A stretch of DNA of 64,000 bases. Origin: RHKK01 sp964596245. GTDB taxonomy: Bacteria > Patescibacteriota > Patescibacteriia > 2-12-FULL-60-25. Location: NCBI GenBank assembly GCA_964596245.1, contig CAZQSK010000005.1, positions 1 through 64,000 on the forward strand. The letters are read 5' to 3'. Both the position numbers and the translations under genes were made by a program. Every line of letters begins with the position of its first letter. Position 1 is the stretch's first letter. Shown in pieces: positions 11,008-19,438 of the stretch. The notes beneath the pieces are model-generated. The model was given only the letters and a program-made list of their open reading frames with translations, was not told the origin of the DNA and made no database searches.

Positions 11008-11036
11008 ACTCTATTTAAAATTTGCTGAACTGTCAA
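11008..11036 (-). promoter_or_regulatory. Promoter of gene 10006-10950
   Basis: Minus strand: -35 TTGACA (11031-11036), 17-nt spacer, -10 TAGAGT (11008-11013). The leader of about 50 nt ends in a Shine-Dalgarno. Confidence 0.75.
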
Positions 11037-11082
11037 GGGTGCTTGCCGATGGCTTCGGCTTCCGATACCATCGGCCTGCCTA

Positions 11083-11157
11083 GGCGTGGTAGCCAAGTGG
11101 TAAGGCAGGAGTCTGCAAAACTCCTATGCGCGGGTTCAATTCCCGCCCACGCCTCCA
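11083..11157 (+). tRNA. tRNA-Cys (GCA)
   Basis: 75-nt cloverleaf with acceptor GGCGTGG/CCACGCC, D-arm AGCCAAGTGGTAAGGC, anticodon loop CTGCAAA with GCA at 11115-11117, T-arm GCGGGTTCAATTCCCGC and an encoded CCA end (11155-11157). A terminator follows immediately. Confidence 0.97.
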
Positions 11158-11160
11158 TAC

Positions 11161-11188
11161 AAAAAGACCCCCGATCGGGGGTCTTTTT
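11161..11188. terminator. Bidirectional terminator between tRNA-Cys and the 3D-domain gene
   Basis: Perfect inverted repeat: A-run, GACCCCC, loop, GGGGGTC, T-run. It can serve both the plus-strand tRNA and the minus-strand gene ending at 11197. Confidence 0.9.
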
Positions 11189-11196
11189 CGTTACCT

Positions 11197-11826
11197 TTAT
11201 TTACCCAAGGCAATGGCTTGCACGCGCTTGGTAGCAGCACGAGCCTGCTTCATTTTTTCAGCGCGAGCACCCCACTGCGTCTTATTGTTGCCGTATTCTA
11301 CGACCTCGATCGGAATGTTGCGCTTAACGCCGTAGGCGCGAGCCGTTTTGAGCTCCTTCGTCCAGACGTCCAAACGATAGGAATAACGAGCATTCATGCG
11401 GTCATGCACCGTAAAGATCTTGTCGCCGAACACGGTCGGCAAACGGACCTTGGTGCCGAACGGCAACACATTCGTGGCAACAACACCGTCGCCGACATCG
11501 GAACCGTCAGCCGTGATAAACGGGTCAGCGTCACATTCCTCGACACGCGAGGTGTAAGACGTCGAATCCATATAAATAGTCTTCAACGTCTTCGGGCGCT
11601 CAGCCTCAAGTTCCTTTTCCTCGCTATCAATCACGATTGCACCCGAGTCAGGGTGAACCGAGAGGTCCGTTACAATGGCAGGGCGGGGGATGGCATTCAC
11701 AGCCGAGGCCACCGGAACAGCCGTCTGCGCCACGCCGAAAACGGCAGTCAACAAAGCGAGCAACGCCTTGCGGATATGGCTAGTAATACGGTTGTTGACG
11801 TAGTATGTCATAGCTGGGCATGTCAT
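11197..11826 (-). CDS. Secreted 3D-domain (double-psi beta-barrel) protein
   Basis: 209 residues. The N-terminus has a hydrophobic segment (about residues 19-41, ALLALLTAVFGVAQTAVPVA) that would act as a signal peptide or anchor. The C-terminal half holds the 3D domain: STSYTSRVEECDADPFITADG, then GDGVVATNVLPFGTKVRLP, then the signature FTVHDRMN. The domain is found in cell-wall-active proteins of the MltA/RlpA/YocH type, so a role in peptidoglycan turnover is likely. The start lies only 11 nt from the -10 TAAGAT with no Shine-Dalgarno, indicating a leaderless mRNA; an in-frame ATG at 11811 is an alternative. The gene is divergent from the class A PBP, which fits a shared cell-wall role. Confidence 0.88.
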   Translation of the reverse strand: MTCPAMTYYVNNRITSHIRKALLALLTAVFGVAQTAVPVASAVNAIPRPAIVTDLSVHPDSGAIVIDSEEKELEAERPKTLKTIYMDSTSYTSRVEECDADPFITADGSDVGDGVVATNVLPFGTKVRLPTVFGDKIFTVHDRMNARYSYRLDVWTKELKTARAYGVKRNIPIEVVEYGNNKTQWGARAEKMKQARAATKRVQAIALGK

Positions 11827-11827
11827 T

Positions 11828-11866
11828 TTGACTCAAAATCTTAGCAAAAATAAGCCATTTTGTCAA
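11828..11866. promoter_or_regulatory. Overlapping divergent promoters for 3D protein (-) and PBP (+)
   Basis: Minus: TTGACA (11861-11866), 17 nt, TAAGAT (11838-11843), ATG 11 nt further. Plus: TTGACT (11828-11833), 17 nt, TAAGCC (11851-11856), ATG at 11875. The two promoters occupy the same 39 bp, so polymerase binding should be mutually exclusive. Confidence 0.75.
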
Positions 11867-11874
11867 GGCTAAAC

Positions 11875-14694
11875 ATGAAAAATTACTTTAAGATTAGCCA
11901 AAAAACTTGGACGACTCTCAAGCCCTGGCTCAAGATCGGCCTTTGGGCATTTTTAGCGCTAACCATAGTGGGTTTTTTCGCTTTTACCTTGTTTGCCGCA
12001 TGGGTTAGCCGCGACCTTCCGGATCCGAATGTTCTTAGCACTCGCGATGTTCCGCAATCAACCAAGATCTACGACAAAACGGGCACGCATCTTTTATATG
12101 AGATTCACGGCGATGAAAAACGCACACTGCTGAAATCTGAAGATATTCCGGATGTAGCCAAGTGGGCGACCCTCTCTTTGGAAGACCGCAGCTTCTATGA
12201 GCACCACGGCATTTACTGGAAGGGCTTGATCCGTGCCGTAGGCATGAGCGTGCTTCGCGGTCAGCGCATCCAAGGCACATCGACACTCACTCAGCAGCTC
12301 GTGCGTAATGCCATCATTAATAATGAGCGCAGTCTTGATCGTAAGTTGCGTGAGTTTATTTTGTCATTGCAAATCGAACAGAAATTTACGAAGGATCAAA
12401 TCATCCAATTGTATTTGAACGAGATCCCGTACGGCTCAACCGTGTACGGACTTGAGTCAGCGAGCCAAACCTATTTTGGAAAGCACGCAAAAGAACTGAC
12501 GCTCGACGAAGCGGCCTTGCTCGCCTCGATTCCGCAGCGCCCGACCTTCTACTCTCCCTACAGCGGCAAGGAAGAAAACTTGAAGCAGCTCGTAAATCGT
12601 CAGCACTACGCCATCGATATCATGGCGGAAAGCGGTTACATCACGAAGGAGGAGGCGACCGAAGCGAAAAATATCGACACGTTAAAAAAGATTAAGCCGC
12701 GAACACTCGGCGACATCAATGCGCCCCACTTTGTCATGGAGGTGCGTCGCCAGCTGGAAGAAACATATAGCGTAAAAACGGTAGGCGAAGGGGGATTGAG
12801 CGTCATCACGACGCTTGATTGGGACAAGCAAAAGATCGCCGAAGAGGAAGTAAAAAAAGGTGTCGAAGCCCGCGGCGCGCAGTTCAAATTCAACAATGCA
12901 GCACTCGTTTCCATCGACCCGAAAACCGGACATATCCTCGCCATGGTCGGATCAAAAGATTATTTCGATGAGTCCTTCGACGGGCAGGTAAATGTGACGC
13001 TGCGCCCTCGCCAGCCGGGCTCAAGTTTTAAGCCGATTGTCTACGCGGCTGGCTTTGCGCGCGGATATTTGCCGCAAACACAGCTCTGGGACGTGAACAC
13101 CTCGTTCCCGACGGAAACAACTCGCTACGAACCGAAGAACTACGACTTGAAAGAGCGCGGCCCAATCAGCTTACGCCAAGCGCTTCAAGGCTCGCTGAAC
13201 ATTCCGGCTGTAAAAATGCTCTATCTCGTGGGCATTGGCCGGGCTTTGGATTTTGCTAAAGAGCTTGGCTATACCACGCTCGAAGACCGTAGCCGCTTTG
13301 GCTTGTCCCTTGTTTTGGGTGGCGGAGAAGTCTTGCCGCTTGAACATGCGGCCGCGTATGCCACCTTTGCAACCGAGGGTGAGTATCGTCCACCTGTCGC
13401 AGTACTCAAAGTGACGGATTCGAGCGGAAAAATTCTGGAAGAGTGGCAGCCACCTGAACCTCGTCGCGTGATGGACGCGCAGGTCGCGCGCACGCTGAGC
13501 GACGTCCTTTCGGACAACAATAGCCGCGCCTATGTATTCGGGACAAACAATAGCCTAACCCTTCCGGATCGTCCGGTTGCCGCAAAAACCGGAACCACCA
13601 ACAACTACAAAGATGCTTGGACTGCCGGCTATATTCCGCAAATGGCCACCGTGGTTTGGGTTGGTAACACGCGAGGGGAAGAAATGAAGCGCGGCGCTGA
13701 CGGTTCAATTATCGCTGCCCCGATTTGGCAGGCCTACATGAAACGGGCAACCAAGGGCATGCCGGTTGAACGCTTCAAGGCACCGAACCCGCCCCAAACC
13801 ACCAAGCCGGCCCTGCTCGGCACCGCGTTCGAACAAAAAGTTCGCGTGAACAAGCTTACCGGCCTGCGCGCGACCAACCTCACGCCGCCGGAGCTGATTG
13901 AAGAACGCGCCGATCGCGAAGCGCATGACATCTTGTGGTACATCGACAAGGACGATCCTGCCGGCCCACCACCAGGAAACCCCGCAAGCGATCCGCAATT
14001 CTCCTCTTGGGAATCTGGCGTGCGCATCTGGGTAGAAAAAACCCAATGGAACGCGACAAGCACGGTCTCGGATGAATTTGATACGCAATTCACTGAAGAG
14101 ACTCGTCCGCGCGTGACCATCTTGTATCCCACACCGAATGAGAACGTGGCCTCGCGCAAACTCCTGCTTCAGCTACGCGTCGAGGGCACTCGCCCAATCG
14201 CACGCGTTGAAGCATCGATTGATGGAATTCCCGTCGGTTCAAGTGACAGCGAGCCGTGGACGCTTGAGCTGCAAATCCCGAACCGCATTGAAAAAGGTTT
14301 CCGCACCCTTACCGTACGGGCCTTTGATAATCTCGGATTGCGCGGAGAGGCGACGCAAAATATTAATCTGACGGCCGAGCGCGAAAGCGCGCTCTCCGGG
14401 ATTACGGTTCTTTCACCCCAGAATGATGACGTATGGTCACGTGCTAGCTTCCCGAAAAAAATCCAGGTAAACATCGAGGAGCCATCTCTCTATGACCGCG
14501 TCGACATCTACCTCATCGGAGGGGATGGACTGCGTCGCTTGGTCGGTTCGCAAATCGCGCCAACCGCCCCACTCATCGAGGTCAGCCTCCCTGCTGGGCC
14601 GCCCGTTGGCCGCCAATCCGTATTCATCGAAGCAAAACGAAAAGGGTCGGATGTGAAGGACGAAGCCCGCGTCTTCATCAATGTCACAGAATAA
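11875..14694 (+). CDS. mrcA: Class A penicillin-binding protein (PBP1A-like)
   Basis: 939 residues, bifunctional peptidoglycan glycosyltransferase and DD-transpeptidase. A membrane anchor lies at about residues 21-44. The GT51 domain carries the catalytic-Glu motif LEDRSFYEHHG (about 101-111) and QGTSTLTQQLVRN. The transpeptidase has S383-S-F-K386 (SxxK), S440-L-N442 (SxN) and K571-T-G573 (KTG), so all active-site motifs are intact. The last 250 residues form Ig-like/Big-type domains (about 745 onward), which may bind wall material outside the cell. The ATG at 11875 is chosen because it is the first ATG after the promoter; the frame is open a few codons upstream. It nearly touches the downstream glycosidase-like lipoprotein gene and is probably cotranscribed with it. 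Confidence 0.96.
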   Translation: MKNYFKISQKTWTTLKPWLKIGLWAFLALTIVGFFAFTLFAAWVSRDLPDPNVLSTRDVPQSTKIYDKTGTHLLYEIHGDEKRTLLKSEDIPDVAKWATLSLEDRSFYEHHGIYWKGLIRAVGMSVLRGQRIQGTSTLTQQLVRNAIINNERSLDRKLREFILSLQIEQKFTKDQIIQLYLNEIPYGSTVYGLESASQTYFGKHAKELTLDEAALLASIPQRPTFYSPYSGKEENLKQLVNRQHYAIDIMAESGYITKEEATEAKNIDTLKKIKPRTLGDINAPHFVMEVRRQLEETYSVKTVGEGGLSVITTLDWDKQKIAEEEVKKGVEARGAQFKFNNAALVSIDPKTGHILAMVGSKDYFDESFDGQVNVTLRPRQPGSSFKPIVYAAGFARGYLPQTQLWDVNTSFPTETTRYEPKNYDLKERGPISLRQALQGSLNIPAVKMLYLVGIGRALDFAKELGYTTLEDRSRFGLSLVLGGGEVLPLEHAAAYATFATEGEYRPPVAVLKVTDSSGKILEEWQPPEPRRVMDAQVARTLSDVLSDNNSRAYVFGTNNSLTLPDRPVAAKTGTTNNYKDAWTAGYIPQMATVVWVGNTRGEEMKRGADGSIIAAPIWQAYMKRATKGMPVERFKAPNPPQTTKPALLGTAFEQKVRVNKLTGLRATNLTPPELIEERADREAHDILWYIDKDDPAGPPPGNPASDPQFSSWESGVRIWVEKTQWNATSTVSDEFDTQFTEETRPRVTILYPTPNENVASRKLLLQLRVEGTRPIARVEASIDGIPVGSSDSEPWTLELQIPNRIEKGFRTLTVRAFDNLGLRGEATQNINLTAERESALSGITVLSPQNDDVWSRASFPKKIQVNIEEPSLYDRVDIYLIGGDGLRRLVGSQIAPTAPLIEVSLPAGPPVGRQSVFIEAKRKGSDVKDEARVFINVTE

Positions 14695-14695
14695 C

Positions 14696-15442
14696 ATGAC
14701 ACGCTCGCGCATCTTGGGCGCGGCCGCCCTATTCCTCCTCGCACTGGCCGGTGTCGGCTGCTCGGAACTCAGTCCTCTGACGCAAGAACGCGTGGCGGAT
14801 GGGATTGACCGCATCACCGTGAACGCGACGACAACACAAGAGCAGCTTATTCTCTATCGTTTTGCCGCCGGACGTTTTGATTGGAGCGTCGAACACGCCT
14901 CAACTTCACGCACGGTTGCATCGTGGTTTGAACACCTTAACAAGCCCGTGGCGGTCGCAAACGGCGTCTATTTCAACGAAGATGGGATGCCGAGCGGCCT
15001 TCTCATTGATGATGGAATCCCAGTAGGAAGTCGTCGCTTTGATGATGATAAAAGCGGACTCATCACGCTCGGGGGCCAGCCATCCATCATCAACACACAA
15101 AACGAATATGCCCCAGCCCTGTTACCCGAGGCCGCGCAGAGCTTCCCCCTGTTACTCATAGACGGGAAAGCTCAGGTCAAAGTAGACACAGAAAAAAAAG
15201 CGCGCCGAACCTTCTTTGCAACGGATATTCGGGGGAATGCCTATCTGGGCATGGCACCGCTTGGCAGCTTGAGCCTATATGAGCTTTCAAACCTGCTCGC
15301 AAAAAGCGGGTTGGATCTTGATCGCGCCATCAATCTCGATGGCGGGCCATCAACCGGAATCGCGGTTCAGACGGAAAACGGACTACAGCTGGAAAACAGC
15401 ATGAGCGAAATTCCGAACGTCATCATTGTTCGCAGGAAATAA
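14696..15442 (+). CDS. Phosphodiester glycosidase-like (NAGPA family) lipoprotein
   Basis: About 248 residues. The N-terminus is a lipoprotein signal with lipobox LAGVGC. The body has the NAGPA features VANGVYFNEDGMPSGLL and the C-terminal NLDGGPSTG motif. The family (DUF2233) includes the N-acetylglucosamine-1-phosphodiester alpha-N-acetylglucosaminidase uncovering enzyme and bacterial exopolysaccharide or wall-sugar hydrolases, so an outer-surface glycan role is likely but the substrate is unknown. ATG at 14696 lies 1 nt after the PBP stop; an ATG at 14681 would overlap it by 14 nt. Cotranscription with the PBP is likely. A convergent terminator separates it from dnaN. Confidence 0.85.
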   Translation: MTRSRILGAAALFLLALAGVGCSELSPLTQERVADGIDRITVNATTTQEQLILYRFAAGRFDWSVEHASTSRTVASWFEHLNKPVAVANGVYFNEDGMPSGLLIDDGIPVGSRRFDDDKSGLITLGGQPSIINTQNEYAPALLPEAAQSFPLLLIDGKAQVKVDTEKKARRTFFATDIRGNAYLGMAPLGSLSLYELSNLLAKSGLDLDRAINLDGGPSTGIAVQTENGLQLENSMSEIPNVIIVRRK

Positions 15443-15472
15443 AAAAGATCCCCAGCACATGGGGATCTTTTT
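15441..15472. terminator. Convergent terminator between glycosidase lipoprotein and dnaN
   Basis: A6-GATCCCC, loop AGCACAT, GGGGATC-T5: a symmetrical hairpin with A-run and T-run that works for both converging genes. Confidence 0.92.
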
Positions 15473-15473
15473 C

Positions 15474-16601
15474 TTACTGACGAATCGGCATCACCACGTA
15501 GCGATAGCCCTCGCCTTCTTTTGGCGTAACGACAACCGGATTCATGCCATCAATCATGCGCAAAACAATTTTATCGCCGCCCATGGAAGCGAGTCCGTCG
15601 GAAATATAGCGGTAGTTGATGGTCACTTTGTTCGCATCGCCCTCCATGTCGACCTTCAGCGTGGTCGCGTGCGCCCCTGTGCCGCTGTCTGACGAAGAAA
15701 CCTTCAAGTTACCACCGCCGAACTCCAAATGGACATCAAACAGTCCCTGGCGCGAAAACAAGGCTGCAGCGCGGATCGCTTTGGAAAGTTCGGTGCGGGT
15801 TAGCGTTCCTGTTGTGCGGAACTGGGTGGGGATGATCTGTCGATAGTCGGGAAAAGAGGCCTCGATCAAACGTGAAATCAGCTCAACATTGCCGTAGGTT
15901 AGCACCATTTGGCTATCGGTCATGCTCCATTCCACGGCCTCGGGCATCCCCACGTCATCCTTGTAAGCAGCTAAGATGCGGGCGATCTCAAGCATAGCCT
16001 TGGCCGGGACAATACACTTAGCCTCCGTACTCGCGCTGCCCGGCTCAAGCTCAACCACGCGCTCGGCCAAACGATATGAGTCGGTCGCCGCCATGATCAC
16101 CTTGTTTGAGTGCTCGTGTTGGAAGACGCATGACACGCCACCAAGCTCCGGACGTGATTCGGAACCGGAGACGGCAAATGCAACTTGTCCGATCGCGTTG
16201 CGAAGCGACTCGGCCTTCAAGCGATAACCCCCTTCTTTTGCCAAACGCGGAATGAGCGGATACTCAGACGATGGCATTCCTCGAACACTCGTCGACGATC
16301 CATCCGCGCGAACCTCCAAACTGTCGCCGTTCAAAACCAGTTCCACCTTGCCGGACGGAAGGAGTGCGACATAATCCTGAAGAAGCTTGGCAGGAACCGT
16401 AAACTCTCCTGGCTGCTCAACGCGACCGCGCACCATGGCAGATACCGCCATCTCTAAATTCGTCGTGGAAAGTTTCAAGCCACCGTTCTCGGTCTTGAGC
16501 AAGACATTACCCAAGATCGGGAGGTTGGCGTTCTTCCCAGAGATGTGGCTGACCAGGGACAATCCCTGCAAGAGATTCTCTTGAGTACAGGCGAAGTTCA
16601 T
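15474..16601 (-). CDS. dnaN: DNA polymerase III subunit beta (sliding clamp)
   Basis: 375 residues, the usual length. The protein forms the ring-shaped processivity clamp. Seen: N-terminal MNFACTQENLLQGLSLVSHI, VSAMVRGRVEQPGEFTVPAK and GMPSSEYPLIP (clamp domain 1-2), ATDSYRLAERVVE, and the C-terminal VVMPIRQ ending typical of DnaN (VMPMR-like). It lies beside oriC in the classic dnaA-oriC-dnaN arrangement, transcribed in the same direction as dnaA. The start codon is 12 nt from the -10 box with no Shine-Dalgarno, so the message is probably leaderless. Confidence 0.97.
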   Translation of the reverse strand: MNFACTQENLLQGLSLVSHISGKNANLPILGNVLLKTENGGLKLSTTNLEMAVSAMVRGRVEQPGEFTVPAKLLQDYVALLPSGKVELVLNGDSLEVRADGSSTSVRGMPSSEYPLIPRLAKEGGYRLKAESLRNAIGQVAFAVSGSESRPELGGVSCVFQHEHSNKVIMAATDSYRLAERVVELEPGSASTEAKCIVPAKAMLEIARILAAYKDDVGMPEAVEWSMTDSQMVLTYGNVELISRLIEASFPDYRQIIPTQFRTTGTLTRTELSKAIRAAALFSRQGLFDVHLEFGGGNLKVSSSDSGTGAHATTLKVDMEGDANKVTINYRYISDGLASMGGDKIVLRMIDGMNPVVVTPKEGEGYRYVVMPIRQ

Positions 16602-16613
16602 ATACCGAGCCTC

Positions 16614-16642
16614 ATCTTGGATGTTCGTCTTCCTTCCGTCAA
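16614..16642 (-). promoter_or_regulatory. dnaN promoter (leaderless arrangement)
   Basis: Minus strand: TTGACG (16637-16642), 17-nt spacer, CAAGAT (16614-16619), then 12 nt to the ATG. Transcription would begin about 5 nt before the start codon. Confidence 0.65.
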
Positions 16643-16831
16643 ACGGGTTCTCGGGTCGGGTATTTTTTCACTCATTAGTATTAGTTAGGTTATATATAAG
16701 TATATGAACGGTGGTGACTATGAGTGCTGTGGATACTGAGGATAAATGGCTTTTTGCGCCAAGCCAAAGCCCGCAACGGCCGCTTTCTATCCACTCGTAT
16801 CAAGGTATAACCTGGGCCGCGCCTATGGATG

Positions 16832-16862
16832 AAAATAGCGCCCCCTTTAGAGGCGCTATTTT
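16832..16862. terminator. Terminator downstream of dnaA within oriC
   Basis: AAAATAGCGCC ... GGCGCTATTTT inverted repeat, 11-bp arms around a 9-nt loop. It would stop dnaA transcription before the AT-rich part of oriC. Confidence 0.8.
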
Positions 16863-16931
16863 GTACTCATCTAGTCCCAAGCTTCCCCAAAGGTTTATCC
16901 CAGCTCATCCACAGACTTGTCCCCAGCGATC

Positions 16932-18350
16932 TTAGACCCGCATCTCTCCGTTCGAATAAAGTTTTTCTCGAATGATGGTGAGGTCACGTCGCAGCTGCTC
17001 ATCTTGTTTGAGAAGATCGCCGATTTTTTCGCAGGCGTGCATCGCGGTGGTGTGATCTCGACCCCCGACCTGGTCCCCGATCGAGGGATAGGAGCACTTA
17101 GCTTCTTCGCGCAGCAAGAACATCGCGACCTGTCTTGGGAATGCGAGACGACGCTCGCGACTCTTGCCCAGAATTTCATCCATGGAGATGTCGTAGTAGA
17201 GCGTGACCGTCTCCAAGAGCACGCGCGGAGTAATGTTTCGCTTGGTGAGCGTCGGCGAGAAGCTTTGCAAAATCGGTTGGATGGTTTGCAAAGACGGCAG
17301 CAAGTTTTTGAATTGATGATACGCAACAATTTTGTTGAGCGCGCCTTCGAGTTCGCGGATGTTGCTTTGGATGGCTCCGGCGATCGCGTGGAGAATTTCG
17401 GTCGAGAGAGGATAGTTCTTCTCGCGAGCTTTGGCCTGGAGGATGGCGACGCGGGTTTCGAAATCCGCCTTGGAGATGTCCGCCATCATGCCCCATTCGA
17501 AACGGGACTGAAGGCGGCTTTCCAGGTTCGGAATGTCCTTGGGCGGACGGTCGGATGTCATCACCAGCTGCTTATTGCCCTGGTGAAGGTGATTAAAGGT
17601 ATGGAAAAACTCTTCTTGGGTGCCCTCGCGGCCAGCCAAGAACTGAATATCGTCGACCAAAAGCAAGTCAACCAAGCGATATTTGTCTTTAAAGTCGTTT
17701 CCGTGGCCGCTCCGTACCGCTTGAATGAATTCATTGGTGAATTTCTCACAGGTAACGTAACGAACCTTCAAATTTGGGTTGTTTTGCAGCGCATGATGGC
17801 CGATCGCCTGTAAGAGATGGGTTTTACCCATACCAGCGCTTCCATAGAGAAACAGTGGATTGTGGACAACGCCGGGCTTGGTTGCGACCGCGGTGGATGC
17901 TGCATGAGCCAACTCGTTATTTTTTCCCACAACAAACGAAACAAATTGATAGCGAGGGTTCAGTCCAAGGTCTGCGCTCGCCGGGGTTTGCGTGGGGATA
18001 AATGCTGTGGAATTCGGGGGAGCGTAGCTGACATTCTGTGCCTCCGGTTGCTGGCCTGCCTGCTTTTCTGCGACGTGGTCGAGCGGAAGGACGGTCGTAT
18101 TCTTCACTTCAACACGGTAAATCACTTCACGAATCGGCAAATTAGATGCATTACGCAACGCTTTGACGATTTGGTCGTGATATTTTTTCTCCATCCACGC
18201 TTTTGTGAAGGTATTGGGCACTGAAACAACCGCACGACTACCTTCCGCTTCACTGAGAAAGGTATTTTTGAACCAGGTCGTGAAGTTTGCCTTGGAGAGC
18301 GTGAGCTCCAACTCTCCGAGCGCGGCCTGCCAAAGAGCTTGAGTGTCCAT
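16932..18350 (-). CDS. dnaA: Chromosomal replication initiator DnaA
   Basis: 472 residues. Domain I begins MDTQALWQAALGELE. Domain II is a short low-complexity linker (about 95-135). Domain III is the AAA+ core with Walker A GSAGMGKTHLLQ and Walker B LLLVDDIQFLAG. Domain IV has the DnaA signature VGGRDHTTAMHACEKI, which reads the DnaA box. The start at 18350 is chosen by homology and because it lies 10 nt from a -10 box. An upstream in-frame extension to 18431 would run through the promoter and is rejected. DnaA-box-like sites next to the promoter suggest autoregulation. Confidence 0.97.
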   Translation of the reverse strand: MDTQALWQAALGELELTLSKANFTTWFKNTFLSEAEGSRAVVSVPNTFTKAWMEKKYHDQIVKALRNASNLPIREVIYRVEVKNTTVLPLDHVAEKQAGQQPEAQNVSYAPPNSTAFIPTQTPASADLGLNPRYQFVSFVVGKNNELAHAASTAVATKPGVVHNPLFLYGSAGMGKTHLLQAIGHHALQNNPNLKVRYVTCEKFTNEFIQAVRSGHGNDFKDKYRLVDLLLVDDIQFLAGREGTQEEFFHTFNHLHQGNKQLVMTSDRPPKDIPNLESRLQSRFEWGMMADISKADFETRVAILQAKAREKNYPLSTEILHAIAGAIQSNIRELEGALNKIVAYHQFKNLLPSLQTIQPILQSFSPTLTKRNITPRVLLETVTLYYDISMDEILGKSRERRLAFPRQVAMFLLREEAKCSYPSIGDQVGGRDHTTAMHACEKIGDLLKQDEQLRRDLTIIREKLYSNGEMRV

Positions 18351-18360
18351 AATCGAGTCG

Positions 18361-18413
18361 ATCTTTCCAAGCACGCATACGCCTGTCAAACACTGTGGAG
18401 AAACAGTGGATAG
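18361..18413 (-). promoter_or_regulatory. dnaA promoter with adjacent DnaA-box-like sites
   Basis: Minus strand: TTGACA (18384-18389), 17 nt, AAAGAT (18361-18366), 10 nt to the ATG. Two DnaA-box-like 9-mers (18394-18402 and 18405-18413) lie just upstream of the -35 box, within a CCACTG/CAGTG inverted repeat. Confidence 0.7.
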
Positions 18414-18435
18414 TATGGGATAAAACCCCACACTC

Positions 18436-18464
18436 TTGCCAAACGCTTAGATTTCCTGTAATCT
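18436..18464 (+). promoter_or_regulatory. rpmH promoter
   Basis: TTGCCA (18436-18441), 17-nt spacer, TAATCT (18459-18464), then 15 nt to the rpmH ATG. Divergent from the dnaA promoter. Confidence 0.7.
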
Positions 18465-18479
18465 ATCTAGCGAAACTAT

Positions 18480-18647
18480 ATGGCTACAAAGCGAACCTAT
18501 CAACCGAAAAAGCGCCGTCGCGCCAAAGTTCACGGCTTTTTGAAGCGTCAGAAGTCCAAGAACGGTCGCGAAGTACTCGCCCGTCGCCGTCGCAAAGGCC
18601 GCAAGGTCTCCGCGATCAAGACCAAGGTGAAGCGCTCCCGCCGCTAA
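18480..18647 (+). CDS. rpmH: 50S ribosomal protein L34
   Basis: 55 residues beginning MATKRTYQPKKRRRAKVHGF and continuing with the L34 signature LARRRRKGRK. The C-terminus (KVSAIKTKVKRSRR) is slightly longer than the typical 44-46-residue protein. It lies divergent from dnaA and upstream of rnpA, as in most bacteria, with a hairpin terminator in between. Confidence 0.97.
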   Translation: MATKRTYQPKKRRRAKVHGFLKRQKSKNGREVLARRRRKGRKVSAIKTKVKRSRR

Positions 18648-18659
18648 ACGCGGTAAGAT

Positions 18660-18686
18660 AAGGCGAGGGAAACCTCGCCTTTCTGT
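18660..18686 (+). terminator. Hairpin between rpmH and rnpA
   Basis: AGGCGAGG, GAAA loop, CCTCGCCT then TTCTGTT. The GNRA tetraloop hairpin with a moderate T-rich tail could act as an attenuator, giving more L34 than RNase P protein. Confidence 0.7.
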
Positions 18687-18693
18687 TATCTCT

Positions 18694-19101
18694 ATGTTGC
18701 CCAAAGCCGACCGCCTCCGCCGCGCCAAGGATTTTGCCCTCCTGTCCCAAAAAGGACGGGTGGTCTATTCGCCGTTCTTCGCCTTACGTCTGCGCCCGGC
18801 TTCGGCGACCAAGGTCGGCTTTGTGACCTCGTCCAAGATTTTCAAAACGGCGGTGAAGCGCAATCGTGGAAAACGTCGCATGCGCGAAGTGTTGCGTTTG
18901 ATGAAAACCGATTGGCCGAAGGGTTTTGATTTGCTTTTTATTTTGAAGATCGAGGTGCTCGACGCGCAATTTGCGGAATTACAATCTGCAGTCGTGCGCG
19001 CATTTGAAAAAATTCCGGAAGCCATGAGCAAGCCGGCGCAACCACGAAAAAATATCAAAGCGCGTCGCAAGACGTCGGTTGTATTTAAAGAGAAAGGGTA
19101 A
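18694..19101 (+). CDS. rnpA: Ribonuclease P protein component
   Basis: 135 residues. RnpA binds the catalytic RNA and processes tRNA 5' ends. Seen: MLPKADRLRRAKDFALLSQKG at the N-terminus and the RNR signature KRNRGKRRMREVLR. The basic C-terminal tail (KNIKARRKTSVVFKEKG) is about 20 residues longer than usual. It is followed after 4 nt by yidD, with which it is cotranscribed. Confidence 0.95.
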   Translation: MLPKADRLRRAKDFALLSQKGRVVYSPFFALRLRPASATKVGFVTSSKIFKTAVKRNRGKRRMREVLRLMKTDWPKGFDLLFILKIEVLDAQFAELQSAVVRAFEKIPEAMSKPAQPRKNIKARRKTSVVFKEKG

Positions 19102-19105
19102 TCCT

Positions 19106-19354
19106 ATGCGACGCATCGGCATGTTTCTTGTCCGCGTCTATCAAAAGACGCTTTCGCCCGATCATGGACCGCTATCGCGCATCTTGCCGTATAAGACCTG
19201 CAAGTTTCATCCGACTTGTTCCGAATATACGTACACCGCGATCGAACGGTTCGGACTTTTGAAAGGTTCGTGGATGGGAGTGAAGCGCATCGGACGGTGC
19301 CATCCGTGGAGTCTCGGGGGAGTCGATCACGTCCCGGAGCGTCATCTGTCATAA
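19106..19354 (+). CDS. yidD: Membrane protein insertion efficiency factor YidD
   Basis: 82 residues. YidD assists YidC-dependent insertion of inner-membrane proteins. Seen: an amphipathic N-terminus MRRIGMFLVRVYQKTLSP, the Cys motif CKFHPTCSEYTYTAIERFG, and RCHPWSLGGVDHVP. It starts 4 nt after rnpA. The usual next gene, yidC, is absent; instead a convergent DUF167 gene follows. Confidence 0.93.
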   Translation: MRRIGMFLVRVYQKTLSPDHGPLSRILPYKTCKFHPTCSEYTYTAIERFGLLKGSWMGVKRIGRCHPWSLGGVDHVPERHLS

Positions 19355-19438
19355 GTGCAGCAAAGCCCCGTTTTATGGATATACGAATAATGTATACAAC
19401 GTATGTCCATGATGTCCCGGCTGGTTATCAGCCAAGTC
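19355..19438. other. Short spacer between yidD and DUF167 gene
   Basis: 84 bp with no gene. It holds a small GGCTG/CAGCC hairpin and an AT-rich patch with GTATAC. No promoter could be assigned. Confidence 0.4.

Larger units (their letters stand above)
16602..16931. other. oriC: oriC: dnaN-dnaA intergenic region
   Basis: 330-bp spacer without a gene. It holds an AT-rich tract (about 16661-16709, including TTATATATAAGTATAT) that fits a DNA-unwinding element, and DnaA-box-like 9-mers: TGTGGATAC (16728-16736), CTATCCACT (16787-16795), TTATCCCAG (16895-16903) and TCATCCACA (16905-16913), against the consensus TTATCCACA. More near-boxes lie upstream of dnaA (TGTGGAGAA 18394-18402, AGTGGATAG 18405-18413). 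Gene order and boxes together make this the probable replication origin. Confidence 0.8.

Noticed and set aside
10054..11028. 324-residue plus-strand reading frame opposite block A
   Set aside because: The minus gene has promoter, Shine-Dalgarno and terminator; the plus frame has none and would run into the promoter.
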